DNA of 18,673 nucleotides from the NCBI GenBank assembly GCA_964639525.1, contig CAZXDS010000047.1:1-18673 (forward strand). Direction: 5' to 3'. The notes under the pieces were generated by a model. The model saw nothing but the letters and a program-made list of their open reading frames with translations, was not told where the DNA came from and made no database searches. Source of the stretch: CAZXDS01 sp964639525. GTDB lineage: Bacteria; Bacteroidota; Ignavibacteria; Ignavibacteriales; Melioribacteraceae. Positions 1 to 8,596 of this stretch are shown here, in pieces (the stretch's first letter is position 1; each line of letters opens with the position of its first letter). Made by a program: the position numbers and the translations under genes.

Positions 1-1648
1 CAATAATTCGTCCTCGTTCAATTTTTATCTGATCTTTAATATTTTCCGGTATAAAAGAATAATCCGCTTCCTGTCCAATTGCACCGATAACCGAAGTTAC
101 TTCAAGTATGTGTTCGTCACCTTCAATAATTTTCGGTCTGGGTCTTCCGCCTTTCGGGTCGGGAACCATTTCGGCATTAGCATATTTAATTGCCTTTGTT
201 TTGCCGTTTTCATCAACAATTACTTCCAACGGAATTGCTTGCGGATGAATAATAACGCCTTCATCTTCGGCGCCTTCAATTTCTTCCCAATCGGCAGGCA
301 TATCTTTAACACGGCGACGATAAAGAATTGTAACTTCCGCACCGAGCCTTCTTGAAACACGAGCGGCATCAATTGCGACATTGCCTCCACCTATTACAAC
401 AACTTTGTCTCCTATTTCAACGTGCTTGCCTTTGTTAATTTCCCGTAAAAAATTAACCGCTTGAATTGAGCCTTCGGCATCTTCATTAATAAGTCCGAGT
501 TGATAAGGTATTTCAAACCCGATTCCAATCATTACGGCTTCGTGTTTTTGTTTCAATTCATCGAAAGAAATATCTTTACCGACTTTCGTATTGAATTCAA
601 TTTTTACACCCATCTTTTTCATGTAATCAACTTGCTTATCGATGCTATCAAGAGGTAAGCGGTATTTAGGAATTCCATACATTATCATACCGCCGGCATG
701 ATCTTTTGCTTCGTAAATTGTTACATTAAATCCGCGAAGCGATAAATAATATGCTGCCGTTAATCCGGAAGGACCGGCGCCGATAATACCTACCGAATGT
801 CCGTTCGGAGGCAAAATTTCCGGATTTACAATTCCCTCAATTATGTCGGCATTTTTTGCCGTATCGGTAGCGTAGCCTTTTAACCAGCGTATTGCAATCG
901 GTTCGCCTCTATGCCCGATTGCACAAACCGTTTCGCATCTTCGCGTGCAGACTTTACCGCATGTTTCACCAAGCGGATTGTTGTCGTAAATTATTTTTAT
1001 TGCGGCTTCGTCATCACCGTTTGCAATTGCATTTATGTATTCGGGAATGTGCATGTGCACCGGGCAAATATCAGTACAGATTGAACAGCCCACACATCTT
1101 GCCGCTTCTTTCCGTGCTTCTTCTTCGTTGTAGCCGAGCATAACTTCGGCAAAAGATTTTACTCTTTCGCTTCCTTCCAATTCACGCATCGGAACACGAT
1201 TGTATTCTAACAATGGTTTGCCTTCGGCACTTTGGAACGAAAGATTATCTTTCCCTTCCGGATTATCAACGCCGGGCATCCAAAGAAATGTGTTAGGATC
1301 TTCGCTTACATAAATATAATCTTTTGTAAGATTCAGCGAACCTGTAGGACAAACATCAACGCATAAGGCACACCAGCAGCATCTTCCGTTATCAACACGC
1401 GGACGCAGACCCGAATCACCGCTGTTGGTTTCGTAGCCTTCAACGTGAATCATATCAATCGCTGCGTTTTGGCAAATGGTTGCACAAGTTCCGCAGCCAA
1501 TACATTCATCCAAATCATTAAAATGAAATCCGCGATAACGCGCCGCAGTTTCTTTTTTCTCTTTAGGATACCTAACCGTATGCGGCGGCTTGGTTCCTTG
1601 TTTTAATGCTGCAAACGGAGATAAAACTCCTTTTATATCAAAAGCCAT
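1..1648 (-). CDS. NuoI-like ferredoxin fused to GltD/NfnB-type NAD(P)H flavoprotein (3' end beyond window)
   Basis: The gene starts at ATG 1648, 7 nt after the NuoD-like stop, with GAGAGG upstream. 549 codons are visible and the frame is still open at base 1. Residues 49-59 (CIGCGTCATIC) and 90-100 (C90, C93, C96, C100-Pro) form two NuoI-like [4Fe-4S] sites. Residues 185-195 (CVGCSICTDIC) and C230/C234/C238/C242 match the N-terminal iron-sulfur domain of GltD and NfnB. An FAD-binding Rossmann motif GAGPSG lies at 290-295, a second nucleotide-binding motif GGGNVAIDAAR at 420-430, and YRRR at 443-446, the arginine cluster linked to the NADPH phosphate in GltD-like enzymes. I infer that it exchanges electrons between NAD(P)H and the membrane complex encoded upstream, with four [4Fe-4S] clusters plus FAD in one chain. 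It takes the place of the stand-alone NuoI/MbxN subunit. About 100 C-terminal residues should lie outside the window. The domain call is secure; the substrate is inferred. Confidence 0.9.
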   Translation of the reverse strand, partial: MAFDIKGVLSPFAALKQGTKPPHTVRYPKEKKETAARYRGFHFNDLDECIGCGTCATICQNAAIDMIHVEGYETNSGDSGLRPRVDNGRCCWCALCVDVCPTGSLNLTKDYIYVSEDPNTFLWMPGVDNPEGKDNLSFQSAEGKPLLEYNRVPMRELEGSERVKSFAEVMLGYNEEEARKEAARCVGCSICTDICPVHMHIPEYINAIANGDDEAAIKIIYDNNPLGETCGKVCTRRCETVCAIGHRGEPIAIRWLKGYATDTAKNADIIEGIVNPEILPPNGHSVGIIGAGPSGLTAAYYLSLRGFNVTIYEAKDHAGGMIMYGIPKYRLPLDSIDKQVDYMKKMGVKIEFNTKVGKDISFDELKQKHEAVMIGIGFEIPYQLGLINEDAEGSIQAVNFLREINKGKHVEIGDKVVVIGGGNVAIDAARVSRRLGAEVTILYRRRVKDMPADWEEIEGAEDEGVIIHPQAIPLEVIVDENGKTKAIKYANAEMVPDPKGGRPRPKIIEGDEHILEVTSVIGAIGQEADYSFIPENIKDQIKIERGRII

Positions 1649-1655
1649 AATTCAT

Positions 1656-2759
1656 TTACCTCTCTATTTCCGGAGGACAAGTTCCCAAACTATTCATTAT
1701 AAAACTTATATCAGCAATGTTTGCTCCTACAAGAATTTTTTCCAACAAGGAAACACCGTGCACAAAAGCCGGACCACGAACATGAATACGACGCGGTTTA
1801 TCAGAACCGTCGCTGACCACATAATATCCAAACTCGCCGCGGGCAGATTCTGTTTTAACATAAGCTTCTCCGGGCGGAACTTTCCAAGTTAACGGGTTTG
1901 GGATTTTATTGTAATAATCACCACCGGGCATTTTATTAATTACTTGTCTTATTATTGAGATTGACTGCTCATATTCCTGTCTTCTTACAAGTGCACGCGA
2001 CCAAACATCACAGCCTTCAGCCGTTGGAACTTCAAAATCCAATTTATCATAAACTTCATAAGGTTCGTCAATACGAACATCGTGTTTAATTCCGCAGCCT
2101 CGTAACGGCGGACCTACAACGCCCCATTCAATAGCTTTATCTTTTGGAATTACTCCAACACCTTCGGCACGCTTGCGAAACATCGCGTTGTTAAAAAGCA
2201 GATTATCATAATCGGGTAAACGGCTTTCAAGATAATTTAAAACTTTTAATACTCTATCGGTAAACCCTTCGGGAAGATCTCGCCTCACGCCGCCGGCCCA
2301 AATATACATGTGATAAATTCTACCACCTGTTAATTCCTCGAACAAATCAATAATGTAATCTCTATCACCAACTGTCCATTGCGGCATTGTATAAAGCCCC
2401 ATCGACCCTGCTTGTCCTCCCATCCAAAGACCGTAAGTGGCAAGCCGCGCAAGTTCCAAAACCATTACACGAATATATTTTGCACGCTCGGGAACTTCAC
2501 GACCTTCAATCTCTTCTATTGCACGAGCAAGATTTTCTTCATTCGGATCTGGTTCAGGAACACAGATTCTACAAACAATCGGAAAGCATTGTATCCAGGT
2601 TCGCTGTTCCATTAATTTTTCAAATGCTCTATGTAAATAGCCGACATGAGTTTCTGCTTTTACAACAGTATCACCGGCAACTTTCAATTTCACCATCATA
2701 TTCCCGGTTATTCCGGGATGTTGTGGTCCAAGATATAATGTGGTTTCTTTTTCTCTCAT
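1656..2759 (-). CDS. nuoD: NuoD/group 4 hydrogenase large-subunit homologue (MbsL/MbxL-like)
   Basis: A 367-residue protein of the complex I 49-kDa / NiFe-hydrogenase large-subunit family. It would form the peripheral arm with the NuoB- and NuoC-like subunits, next to the membrane. The N-terminus has the family signature GPQHPG (11-16), and HVGYLHRAFEKL (38-49) and ESARGEFGYYV are also typical. It carries C63-R-I-C66, equivalent to the hydrogenase N-terminal CxxC that true NuoD lacks. At the C-terminus, hydrogenase CxxCxxR aligns with C361-P-P-E364-I-E-R367, so one of the four NiFe ligands is Glu. A further cysteine is C58. No hydrogenase maturation genes are in view. This mixed pattern fits the Mbx/MBS branch better than an active hydrogenase or a quinone-reducing complex I. 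The start overlaps the NuoC stop by 4 nt (ATGA), indicating translational coupling. Confidence 0.9.
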   Translation of the reverse strand: MREKETTLYLGPQHPGITGNMMVKLKVAGDTVVKAETHVGYLHRAFEKLMEQRTWIQCFPIVCRICVPEPDPNEENLARAIEEIEGREVPERAKYIRVMVLELARLATYGLWMGGQAGSMGLYTMPQWTVGDRDYIIDLFEELTGGRIYHMYIWAGGVRRDLPEGFTDRVLKVLNYLESRLPDYDNLLFNNAMFRKRAEGVGVIPKDKAIEWGVVGPPLRGCGIKHDVRIDEPYEVYDKLDFEVPTAEGCDVWSRALVRRQEYEQSISIIRQVINKMPGGDYYNKIPNPLTWKVPPGEAYVKTESARGEFGYYVVSDGSDKPRRIHVRGPAFVHGVSLLEKILVGANIADISFIMNSLGTCPPEIER

Positions 2760-3346
2760 TCTTCTATTCTACGAATCGAAAATTCTTTTGCAAAATCCGG
2801 CACTTCTTCACCGCTGTGTTTACTGATTGTTTCACGCACGCTTTGTGCATCTTCACGTCCGGGACGCTGATAAAAATTTTCTTGTGAATATTTTATTGTA
2901 TTAAAATCTCTTCTCATCGGAGGCATGCCTTCCCAATCTTCAAGAATAAATTCACCGAGACGGTTATTACCTTCGAAATCAATTCCGTACATTTCGTGAA
3001 TTTCACGTTCGTAGGTTTCCGCTTGCGGCCAAAGATGACTGAGCGTTACAAATTCGGGTTGTAATCTGTTAATTCTTGTTTTTACAATAACCATTAAATT
3101 TGCTTCGTAAGACCACAGCATAAAAACAAGTTCAAATTCATCATCCTCAATCCAATCGACACATGAAATATGGGCAAGATGTTTAAAGTTCATATAATCT
3201 TTTGCATAAGCAAGAAACGGCGGAATTAAATCTGCACGAAGTTCAACCTTAACTCTTTTGCTGCGTTGAATTTCAACTTTGGCAGTGTGAAATATTTTTT
3301 GTATTTGCTCAACACATGTATTTTCGGTACATACTTTTCTATTCAT
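2756..3346 (-). CDS. nuoC: NuoC-like 30 kDa subunit (MbsK/MbxK-like)
   Basis: A 196-residue homologue of the complex I 30-kDa subunit, a structural part of the peripheral arm that binds the NuoD-like subunit. The family signature is clear at YEREIHEMYGIDFEGN, followed by the usual C-terminal EDWEGMPPMRRDF. It carries no cofactor motifs. I chose ATG 3346, five bases after the NuoB stop. An in-frame TTG at 3358 would add four residues and overlap the NuoB stop codon; neither has a strong ribosome binding site. NuoC is separate from NuoD here, unlike the NuoCD fusion of E. coli. The stop overlaps the next start by 4 nt. Confidence 0.9.
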   Translation of the reverse strand: MNRKVCTENTCVEQIQKIFHTAKVEIQRSKRVKVELRADLIPPFLAYAKDYMNFKHLAHISCVDWIEDDEFELVFMLWSYEANLMVIVKTRINRLQPEFVTLSHLWPQAETYEREIHEMYGIDFEGNNRLGEFILEDWEGMPPMRRDFNTIKYSQENFYQRPGREDAQSVRETISKHSGEEVPDFAKEFSIRRIEE

Positions 3347-3351
3347 AATAA

Positions 3352-3897
3352 TTACCAATTATAATCGGGCATTTTCCAATTGTGAATTACTTTTTTCTGA
3401 TTGGCTCTATACCAATCCAAATTTTTCTGATATTTTTCCGCACCGTCGGCTCTTCCTTCGGCAATTAATTTCTGTAGTTCAATAAAACCCGAAATAACCG
3501 ACTCCGGTCGCGGCATACAGCCGTTAATAAAAACATCAACGGGCAAGTATTGGTCTAAAGCATTTATTGTATTATACGAATCCCAATACATTCCGCCGTT
3601 AATAGTGCAGGAACCAAAACCGATAACGTATTTTGGAGACTGCATCTGTTCATACGAACGAATAACGCGTTTTAATGTTTTTGTTGCAAGATATCCTGTA
3701 ATTAACAAAACATCAGCCTGACGCGGTGTTGCTGCACCTCTCAGTCCGAAACGTTCGCCGTCATAACGTGAAGTCATTGTAGGCGGTATTTCTATTGCTC
3801 CGCATCCTGTTCCGTAGCCAAGAATCCAAAGCGAATGTTTGCGTGCAAAATTTTGAATTATATCTACAATTTTTTGTGAGTTTTTATCGTAAGTCAT
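3352..3897 (-). CDS. nuoB: NuoB-like iron-sulfur subunit with only three cysteines (MbsJ/MbxJ-like)
   Basis: A 181-residue homologue of the NuoB / hydrogenase small subunit, which holds the cluster at the end of the electron chain. Family motifs are GTGCGAIE (29-36), GSCTINGG (96-102) and NGCMPRPE (125-132). The only cysteines in the protein are C32, C97 and C127. Complex I NuoB has a tandem Cys-Cys at the first motif and Mbh/Ech hydrogenases have CxxC, giving four ligands; here the second tandem cysteine is G33. A three-Cys, site-differentiated [4Fe-4S] cluster was proposed as the catalytic centre of archaeal MBS (known from the literature, recalled). I infer the same chemistry is possible here. 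The gene lies 6 nt after the NuoH-like stop, with AAAGGA close upstream of ATG 3897. Confidence 0.92.
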   Translation of the reverse strand: MTYDKNSQKIVDIIQNFARKHSLWILGYGTGCGAIEIPPTMTSRYDGERFGLRGAATPRQADVLLITGYLATKTLKRVIRSYEQMQSPKYVIGFGSCTINGGMYWDSYNTINALDQYLPVDVFINGCMPRPESVISGFIELQKLIAEGRADGAEKYQKNLDWYRANQKKVIHNWKMPDYNW

Positions 3898-3903
3898 ATT
3901 TTA

Positions 3904-4818
3904 TTATCCTTTCCAAACAACAACAAGAACTGCAAGAACACCAAATGCCGTTGGCCATTTCCAAAAAAAGCGTATCGCCTGTTCGGTTCTGAACCGCGGA
4001 TTAACGATGCCGGTAAGCACCGGAATCATATATAGCAAAAATGTTTTAATAATCAGTGTTCCAAAGTCTCCCGCTCCACCGAGGAATATATCGGTAAACA
4101 GAACAAGTTTTGCAAATGTAAATATTGAACGGCTCGTCTGCATAAGTCCCAAATATTTTCCTCCGAACTCCGAAGGAGGACCGGAAGCAATTTCTGCCGG
4201 TGCAATAACAACATCGAACGGAGCATATCCCATCATACCGAGAAATGCAAGTATTCCGGCAATAAAAGCAAGCGGTGATTGGAAAATTATCCAATTTGTA
4301 AATTTGTCCTGAACGGCAAGCAATTCATTTAACGAAGTAGTATGAAACTGAATCATTATTGCAACAAGCGACAAGACAAACGGAATTTCATAACCGACCA
4401 TCATACTTAAACCGCGGGAAACACCGATAGCAGCATTTGGATTTCCGGATTGCCCGACACCAAGAGCCATTCCGAGAGAACCGAAAACCATAATGTAGAG
4501 CATAAAAATTAAATCGCCGCTGAAACTTAAATTGACAAATATTTTAGAATCACGCAAAACGGGAATAAAGTAAAGCGTTGTTATTGAAGCGGTAATTGCA
4601 AATACCGGCGCCAAGTGCTGCATTACACCATGATTTACCGAAGTTTTTTTGCTGTATAATTTTATAATATCCCAAAAATTCTGGTGAACCGGAGGTCCGA
4701 AACGATTTTGAACACGCGCAGTAATATTACGAACAATACCGCCATACGCAACACCGACAATAAACGCAATTATCGGTGTAATAATTATTCCGAGTACTTT
4801 TAACCAATTAATTTCCAT
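3904..4818 (-). CDS. nuoH: NuoH-like membrane subunit (MbsM/MbhM-like)
   Basis: A 304-residue, multi-pass (about eight helices) homologue of complex I ND1/NuoH, which anchors the peripheral arm and forms the coupling site. Signature segments are RVQNRFGPPVHQNFWD (35-50), GYEIPF (142-147), and PFDVVIAPAEIASGPPSEF (200-218), followed by a conserved stretch with KYLGLMQTSR. In quinone-reducing complex I the second region usually reads PFDLxEAExEL; here the first acidic residue of EAE is not acidic while E209 and E217 remain, as in hydrogenase-type relatives. The start is ATG 4818 with AGGA about 10 nt upstream. It is separated from the preceding pump gene by 47 nt, one of the two largest gaps in the operon. 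Confidence 0.92.
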   Translation of the reverse strand: MEINWLKVLGIIITPIIAFIVGVAYGGIVRNITARVQNRFGPPVHQNFWDIIKLYSKKTSVNHGVMQHLAPVFAITASITTLYFIPVLRDSKIFVNLSFSGDLIFMLYIMVFGSLGMALGVGQSGNPNAAIGVSRGLSMMVGYEIPFVLSLVAIMIQFHTTSLNELLAVQDKFTNWIIFQSPLAFIAGILAFLGMMGYAPFDVVIAPAEIASGPPSEFGGKYLGLMQTSRSIFTFAKLVLFTDIFLGGAGDFGTLIIKTFLLYMIPVLTGIVNPRFRTEQAIRFFWKWPTAFGVLAVLVVVWKG

Positions 4819-4865
4819 CTATCAAAATCCTAATTAACAAAATTTGTATTATTCAAATTCATATT

Positions 4866-6716
4866 TTAAAGAGCCACTCCGAAAATCATTTCCGAAAAAA
4901 GAAATAAGATCAGCAAAAATCCCATTACATACATTGCATAAGTTTGTCCGTTACCGGTATAAACATAACGCAGATGTTCAAATGAATCTTCAAGAAATTT
5001 GCCGATATTGTTGAATGCTTTGTTCACACTTGGTTTAAGCACCGAACCGAGAGCCCGTTCGAACGGTTTGTAAAAATCAACCGCATAAGTAAGATTTTCA
5101 TTTTCGGTAGGAATTTCACCCGATGTGTGAATATCTTTTGTTGTAACATAACGGTTGTTCTTATAACCTTTAATAGTAATTAAAATTGTTGCCAGTATAA
5201 ATACACTTGCTATTGCAACAATTACGGTATTCATATCAACAACGCTGCCCCAATTATTAAACAGAACCGATGTTTCCCAAGCGTGATGAAAATTACCGAG
5301 ATATCCCATTGCGGCAGAAATCGGTTTTAATATTATACCTGGGAAAACACCAAGCACAAGCGTTGAAAGCGCAAGAACCACCATCGGAACAACCATCCGC
5401 AGCGGCGCTTCTTTTACGTCCGCAAATTCTTTCTCTTCCTGACCAAGAAATAGTGAAAATATAAATCTATATAAATAAAGGAACGCTGCTGTGCTTGCAA
5501 AGAAAATTACAACTACCAAAAAATAATGGTTCGACTGCAGCAGCGATTCGTAAAGCATCCATTTCCCGACAAACCCGCCGAGCGGGGGAACGCCGGCAAC
5601 GGTAATTATTCCGAAAAGTGCGGTGAAAAAAGTAAACGGCATTTTACGGATTAATCCCGAAAGTTCGTTCATATCCGTTGTGCCTGTTCTGTAATAAACC
5701 GCACCGACTGCGAGAAAAAGCATCGACTTAAAAATTCCGTGCATTATTGTTAAAAATAACGCCGCCGTTATGCTTAATGGTGTTCCGATTGCAAGTCCGG
5801 TAATAATATAACCCAATTGCCCGATAGACGAATATGCAAGTAATTTTTTCGCATCGGTTTGAAACACCGCATAAAAAGTTGAAAGCAAAGCGGTTATCGC
5901 CCCTATCCATGCAAGTATTTCTTTTATATACGGATAAAAACCCTGTTCGGCAGCGAACTTAAATAAAACGAGACCGATTCCGAAAATTCCCATTTTGGAT
6001 AACGCGCCGGAAAATATTGCAGTAAATGGAGCGGGCGACATTTTATATGCATCAGGCGCCCAAACATGCAGCGGCATCATTGCAGCTTTAACGCCAAAGC
6101 CGATTATCATCAAAATAACAACTGTTAATTTGGAAGCAAAACCAAGTGAACCAAAATGAGCAAATATTGTTGATAGCTCAACAGAACCGAGTCCCGCATA
6201 AATTATTACAATCGAAATTAAAATTGAATATGCTCCGATTGCACTATAAACAAAATATTTTAATCCTACTTTTTGAGCATCTTCGCAGCAGTATATTGTA
6301 AGCATAAACGAAGACCAAGTCATTACTTCCCAAAAGAAAAACAGCGAAATTAAATCCTGACTGTAAACAATACCGAACATCGCCCCGATAGCGAAAAGAA
6401 AATTCATGTAAAAATATCCGAGTCTGTCGCGTTTTGCCATAAATGCCGACGAATATATTGCGGCAAAAAACGCAAGCACTGCTATAAGCAAGGCAAATAA
6501 TTGACTGTAATTGTTTACCCCCCATTTTATTGCAAACTGCCCAACCGAAAAACTAACGGAAGAAACCGTTTCGGGCAAACGCCACACAATGTATCCGGCT
6601 ACTGTTATTGCAGCAATTACAATTGCATCACGTAACTTCGGAAAAATGTGATGAACCGCAAATGCGAGTAATCCGGCTGCAAATAATAAAGCCAATAATG
6701 CAGAAATAGAAATCAT
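4866..6716 (-). CDS. NuoL/MrpD-type antiporter-like pump subunit (second pump, MbsH'-like)
   Basis: A 616-residue polytopic subunit of the proton-conducting membrane transporter family. The ion-path residues of this family are present: E130 in the fifth helix (FFFWE), K210 and H217 in GFGVKAAMMPLHVWAPDAY (207-225), K241, then H326/K330 (MHGIFKS) and K385 (GGFVGKW). The extended C-terminus (about 470-616) has a long amphipathic linker and a final hydrophobic helix, as in NuoL or Mbh/MBS subunits contacting the NuoH-like anchor. The start is ATG 6716 with GAGG at 6730-6727. It is clearly paralogous to the preceding gene, so the complex has two pump modules, which is the number described for MBS versus one for Mbh. 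H+ or Na+ transport cannot be distinguished from sequence alone. Confidence 0.92.
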   Translation of the reverse strand: MISISALLALLFAAGLLAFAVHHIFPKLRDAIVIAAITVAGYIVWRLPETVSSVSFSVGQFAIKWGVNNYSQLFALLIAVLAFFAAIYSSAFMAKRDRLGYFYMNFLFAIGAMFGIVYSQDLISLFFFWEVMTWSSFMLTIYCCEDAQKVGLKYFVYSAIGAYSILISIVIIYAGLGSVELSTIFAHFGSLGFASKLTVVILMIIGFGVKAAMMPLHVWAPDAYKMSPAPFTAIFSGALSKMGIFGIGLVLFKFAAEQGFYPYIKEILAWIGAITALLSTFYAVFQTDAKKLLAYSSIGQLGYIITGLAIGTPLSITAALFLTIMHGIFKSMLFLAVGAVYYRTGTTDMNELSGLIRKMPFTFFTALFGIITVAGVPPLGGFVGKWMLYESLLQSNHYFLVVVIFFASTAAFLYLYRFIFSLFLGQEEKEFADVKEAPLRMVVPMVVLALSTLVLGVFPGIILKPISAAMGYLGNFHHAWETSVLFNNWGSVVDMNTVIVAIASVFILATILITIKGYKNNRYVTTKDIHTSGEIPTENENLTYAVDFYKPFERALGSVLKPSVNKAFNNIGKFLEDSFEHLRYVYTGNGQTYAMYVMGFLLILFLFSEMIFGVAL

Positions 6717-6767
6717 TTTTTACTTACCTCGTAAATACTTTTTCGGTTGTTTAAATCAGTCATAATT

Positions 6768-8234
6768 TTAATGATACAATCCGGCTTTTATATATGCAGC
6801 TTTATCAATCAAATCGTGAGCTGCAGGTTTAATAAAATCTAATAATATCTGCGGATACAATCCGACTGCAACAATTACAAGAGCAAGAACCCCCATAGCA
6901 ACTAAGCCTGAAAGCGGCGTTCTTCTAACATTGTTTTTACTGATGTCTTTTTTGAAATAGAGTCTGCTTACAACTCTCAAATAATAAACAGCTTCAATAA
7001 TGCTGCTGAAAAGTATAATCACAACAGTAGCAAGGAAACCGCCTTTTGCAACTGAAGTTAAAATATAAAGCTTACTCCAAAATCCTGCGAATGGCGGCAG
7101 ACCAATAATTGCTAAAGCTCCGAGGGCGAAGAAAAAACTTGTAATCGGTTTATTGTGCCCGAGACCATCAATAGCAGAGATTTTTTTTGAACCGGAATGG
7201 AACACTAAATAGCCGGCTGCGAGAAACAACAGTGATTTTATTACTGCGTGATTAAACATCTGAAATAAAGCTGCACGAACACTGGCATCTGTCCCAACAC
7301 CAAAGGCAATTATTACTAATCCCATTTGTCCTATGCTGGAGAAAGCAAGCATTCTTTTAATTTGATGCTGACGCATAGCAGCCATTTCGGCAATCAACAT
7401 TGTAATAACTCCCATTACAATTAGAAATTCAAATACCGCGTGGAAGTTGAACATAATAAAAATAATTCTCATCAAAGCATAAATGGAAGCTTTTACAACA
7501 ATTCCTCCGAATACAGCACCAACCGGTGAAGGAGCTTGAGAGTAAGCATCCGGTGCCCAGCCGTTTAACGGAAACATTTCCGATTCAATTCCAAAACCGA
7601 CAAGGAATAAAATTAAAATAAATATTTTTGTCTGTGGAGCAACACTCGCCATTTTTAAACCGATATCGGCAATATTTAATGTGCCCGTGCTCGTGTAAAT
7701 AAGCATTACGGCAATTAAATAAAACGTTGACGAAAACGAACCGATTAACAAATATTTGAAAGCCGCTTCCGCTCCGTCTTTATCACGTAAAAATGCGGTT
7801 AGTGCAAATGCTGCAATCGAAGTAATTTCTAGAAAGACGAACATGTTAAAAATATCACCGGTAAGCATAATTCCGGTTGAACCGGTAATAAGCAGCATAA
7901 ACAACATATAATATTTTTCAGCCGGTTCGCGAATTATAAATTTATAGCTGTAAAGCCAAATTACAAATCCTATAATGGTTACCATTGCAACCAAAAATGC
8001 AGCAAGCGGTCCGTAATACAATGAAATTCCAAACGGGGCTTTAAATCCCGCAATAACTTCAACGATAGGATGTTTTAGAGCAATTGGATAAAGGTAAATG
8101 GAAACATAGGATAAATAAAGAAGCACAACTCCCGGAATAATTTTAACGGATTCTTTAAAAAATCTTCCTGCAATTGGAATTAAAAAAGCAGCAAATAACG
8201 GTATTGCAATAAAATGTACCGGACTAAAACTCAT
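6768..8234 (-). CDS. mrpD: MrpD/NuoN-type antiporter-like pump subunit (first pump, MbsH-like)
   Basis: A 488-residue, about 14-helix member of the NuoL/M/N-MrpD family. The fifth-helix glutamate is E136 (FVFLEI). H329/K333 (FNHAVIKS) and K388 (GFWSKLY) supply the second half-channel, and K248 sits in the eighth helix. The seventh-helix segment reads GFGIESEMFPLNGWAPDAY (213-231), so E217 stands where the paralogous pump has K210, and N224 stands where that pump has H217. A strong AAGGGTG lies just upstream of ATG 8234, 10 nt after the MrpC stop. The place between MrpC and a second pump fits Mbx/MBS order. The family is certain; the transported ion is not. Confidence 0.92.
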   Translation of the reverse strand: MSFSPVHFIAIPLFAAFLIPIAGRFFKESVKIIPGVVLLYLSYVSIYLYPIALKHPIVEVIAGFKAPFGISLYYGPLAAFLVAMVTIIGFVIWLYSYKFIIREPAEKYYMLFMLLITGSTGIMLTGDIFNMFVFLEITSIAAFALTAFLRDKDGAEAAFKYLLIGSFSSTFYLIAVMLIYTSTGTLNIADIGLKMASVAPQTKIFILILFLVGFGIESEMFPLNGWAPDAYSQAPSPVGAVFGGIVVKASIYALMRIIFIMFNFHAVFEFLIVMGVITMLIAEMAAMRQHQIKRMLAFSSIGQMGLVIIAFGVGTDASVRAALFQMFNHAVIKSLLFLAAGYLVFHSGSKKISAIDGLGHNKPITSFFFALGALAIIGLPPFAGFWSKLYILTSVAKGGFLATVVIILFSSIIEAVYYLRVVSRLYFKKDISKNNVRRTPLSGLVAMGVLALVIVAVGLYPQILLDFIKPAAHDLIDKAAYIKAGLYH

Positions 8235-8244
8235 CTATTCACCC

Positions 8245-8586
8245 TTACCACTTCAGTTTTCTAATTTTGTTAATATTTAATGTTTTATGGTGGTCATACA
8301 AGCGAATAACCAAAGCAAGCGCCACTGCAGTAACACCAAGCCCAATTACAATTGCGGTTAATACTAAAGCCTGCGGAATCGGGTCAACCATTTTATCAGC
8401 CGTTAATCCCGGCATCGAAAATATTGGAGCAGTGCCGTTTTTAATATATCCCAACGAAATAAGAAGTAAATTTACTCCGCTATCAACAATTGATAAGCCT
8501 ATAACGATTTTAATAATGTTCTTTTTTGTGAGAACGGCGTAAATACCAATTAAAATCAGCAGTATGGCAGATATGTAATAGACCAT
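8245..8586 (-). CDS. mrpC: MrpC/NuoK-like antiporter subunit (MbsG-like)
   Basis: A 113-residue, three-helix membrane protein homologous to MrpC/MnhC and, more distantly, NuoK. The diagnostic DPIPQALVLTAIVIG (68-82) opens the third helix and GLSIVDSGVNLLLI (30-43) the second. It is part of the membrane arm linking the MrpB-like subunit to the pump. The start is ATG 8586, preceded by AGG about 11 nt upstream, 10 nt after the MrpB stop. Size and position are normal for the family. Confidence 0.93.
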   Translation of the reverse strand: MVYYISAILLILIGIYAVLTKKNIIKIVIGLSIVDSGVNLLLISLGYIKNGTAPIFSMPGLTADKMVDPIPQALVLTAIVIGLGVTAVALALVIRLYDHHKTLNINKIRKLKW

Positions 8587-8596
8587 TTATTTTAAC

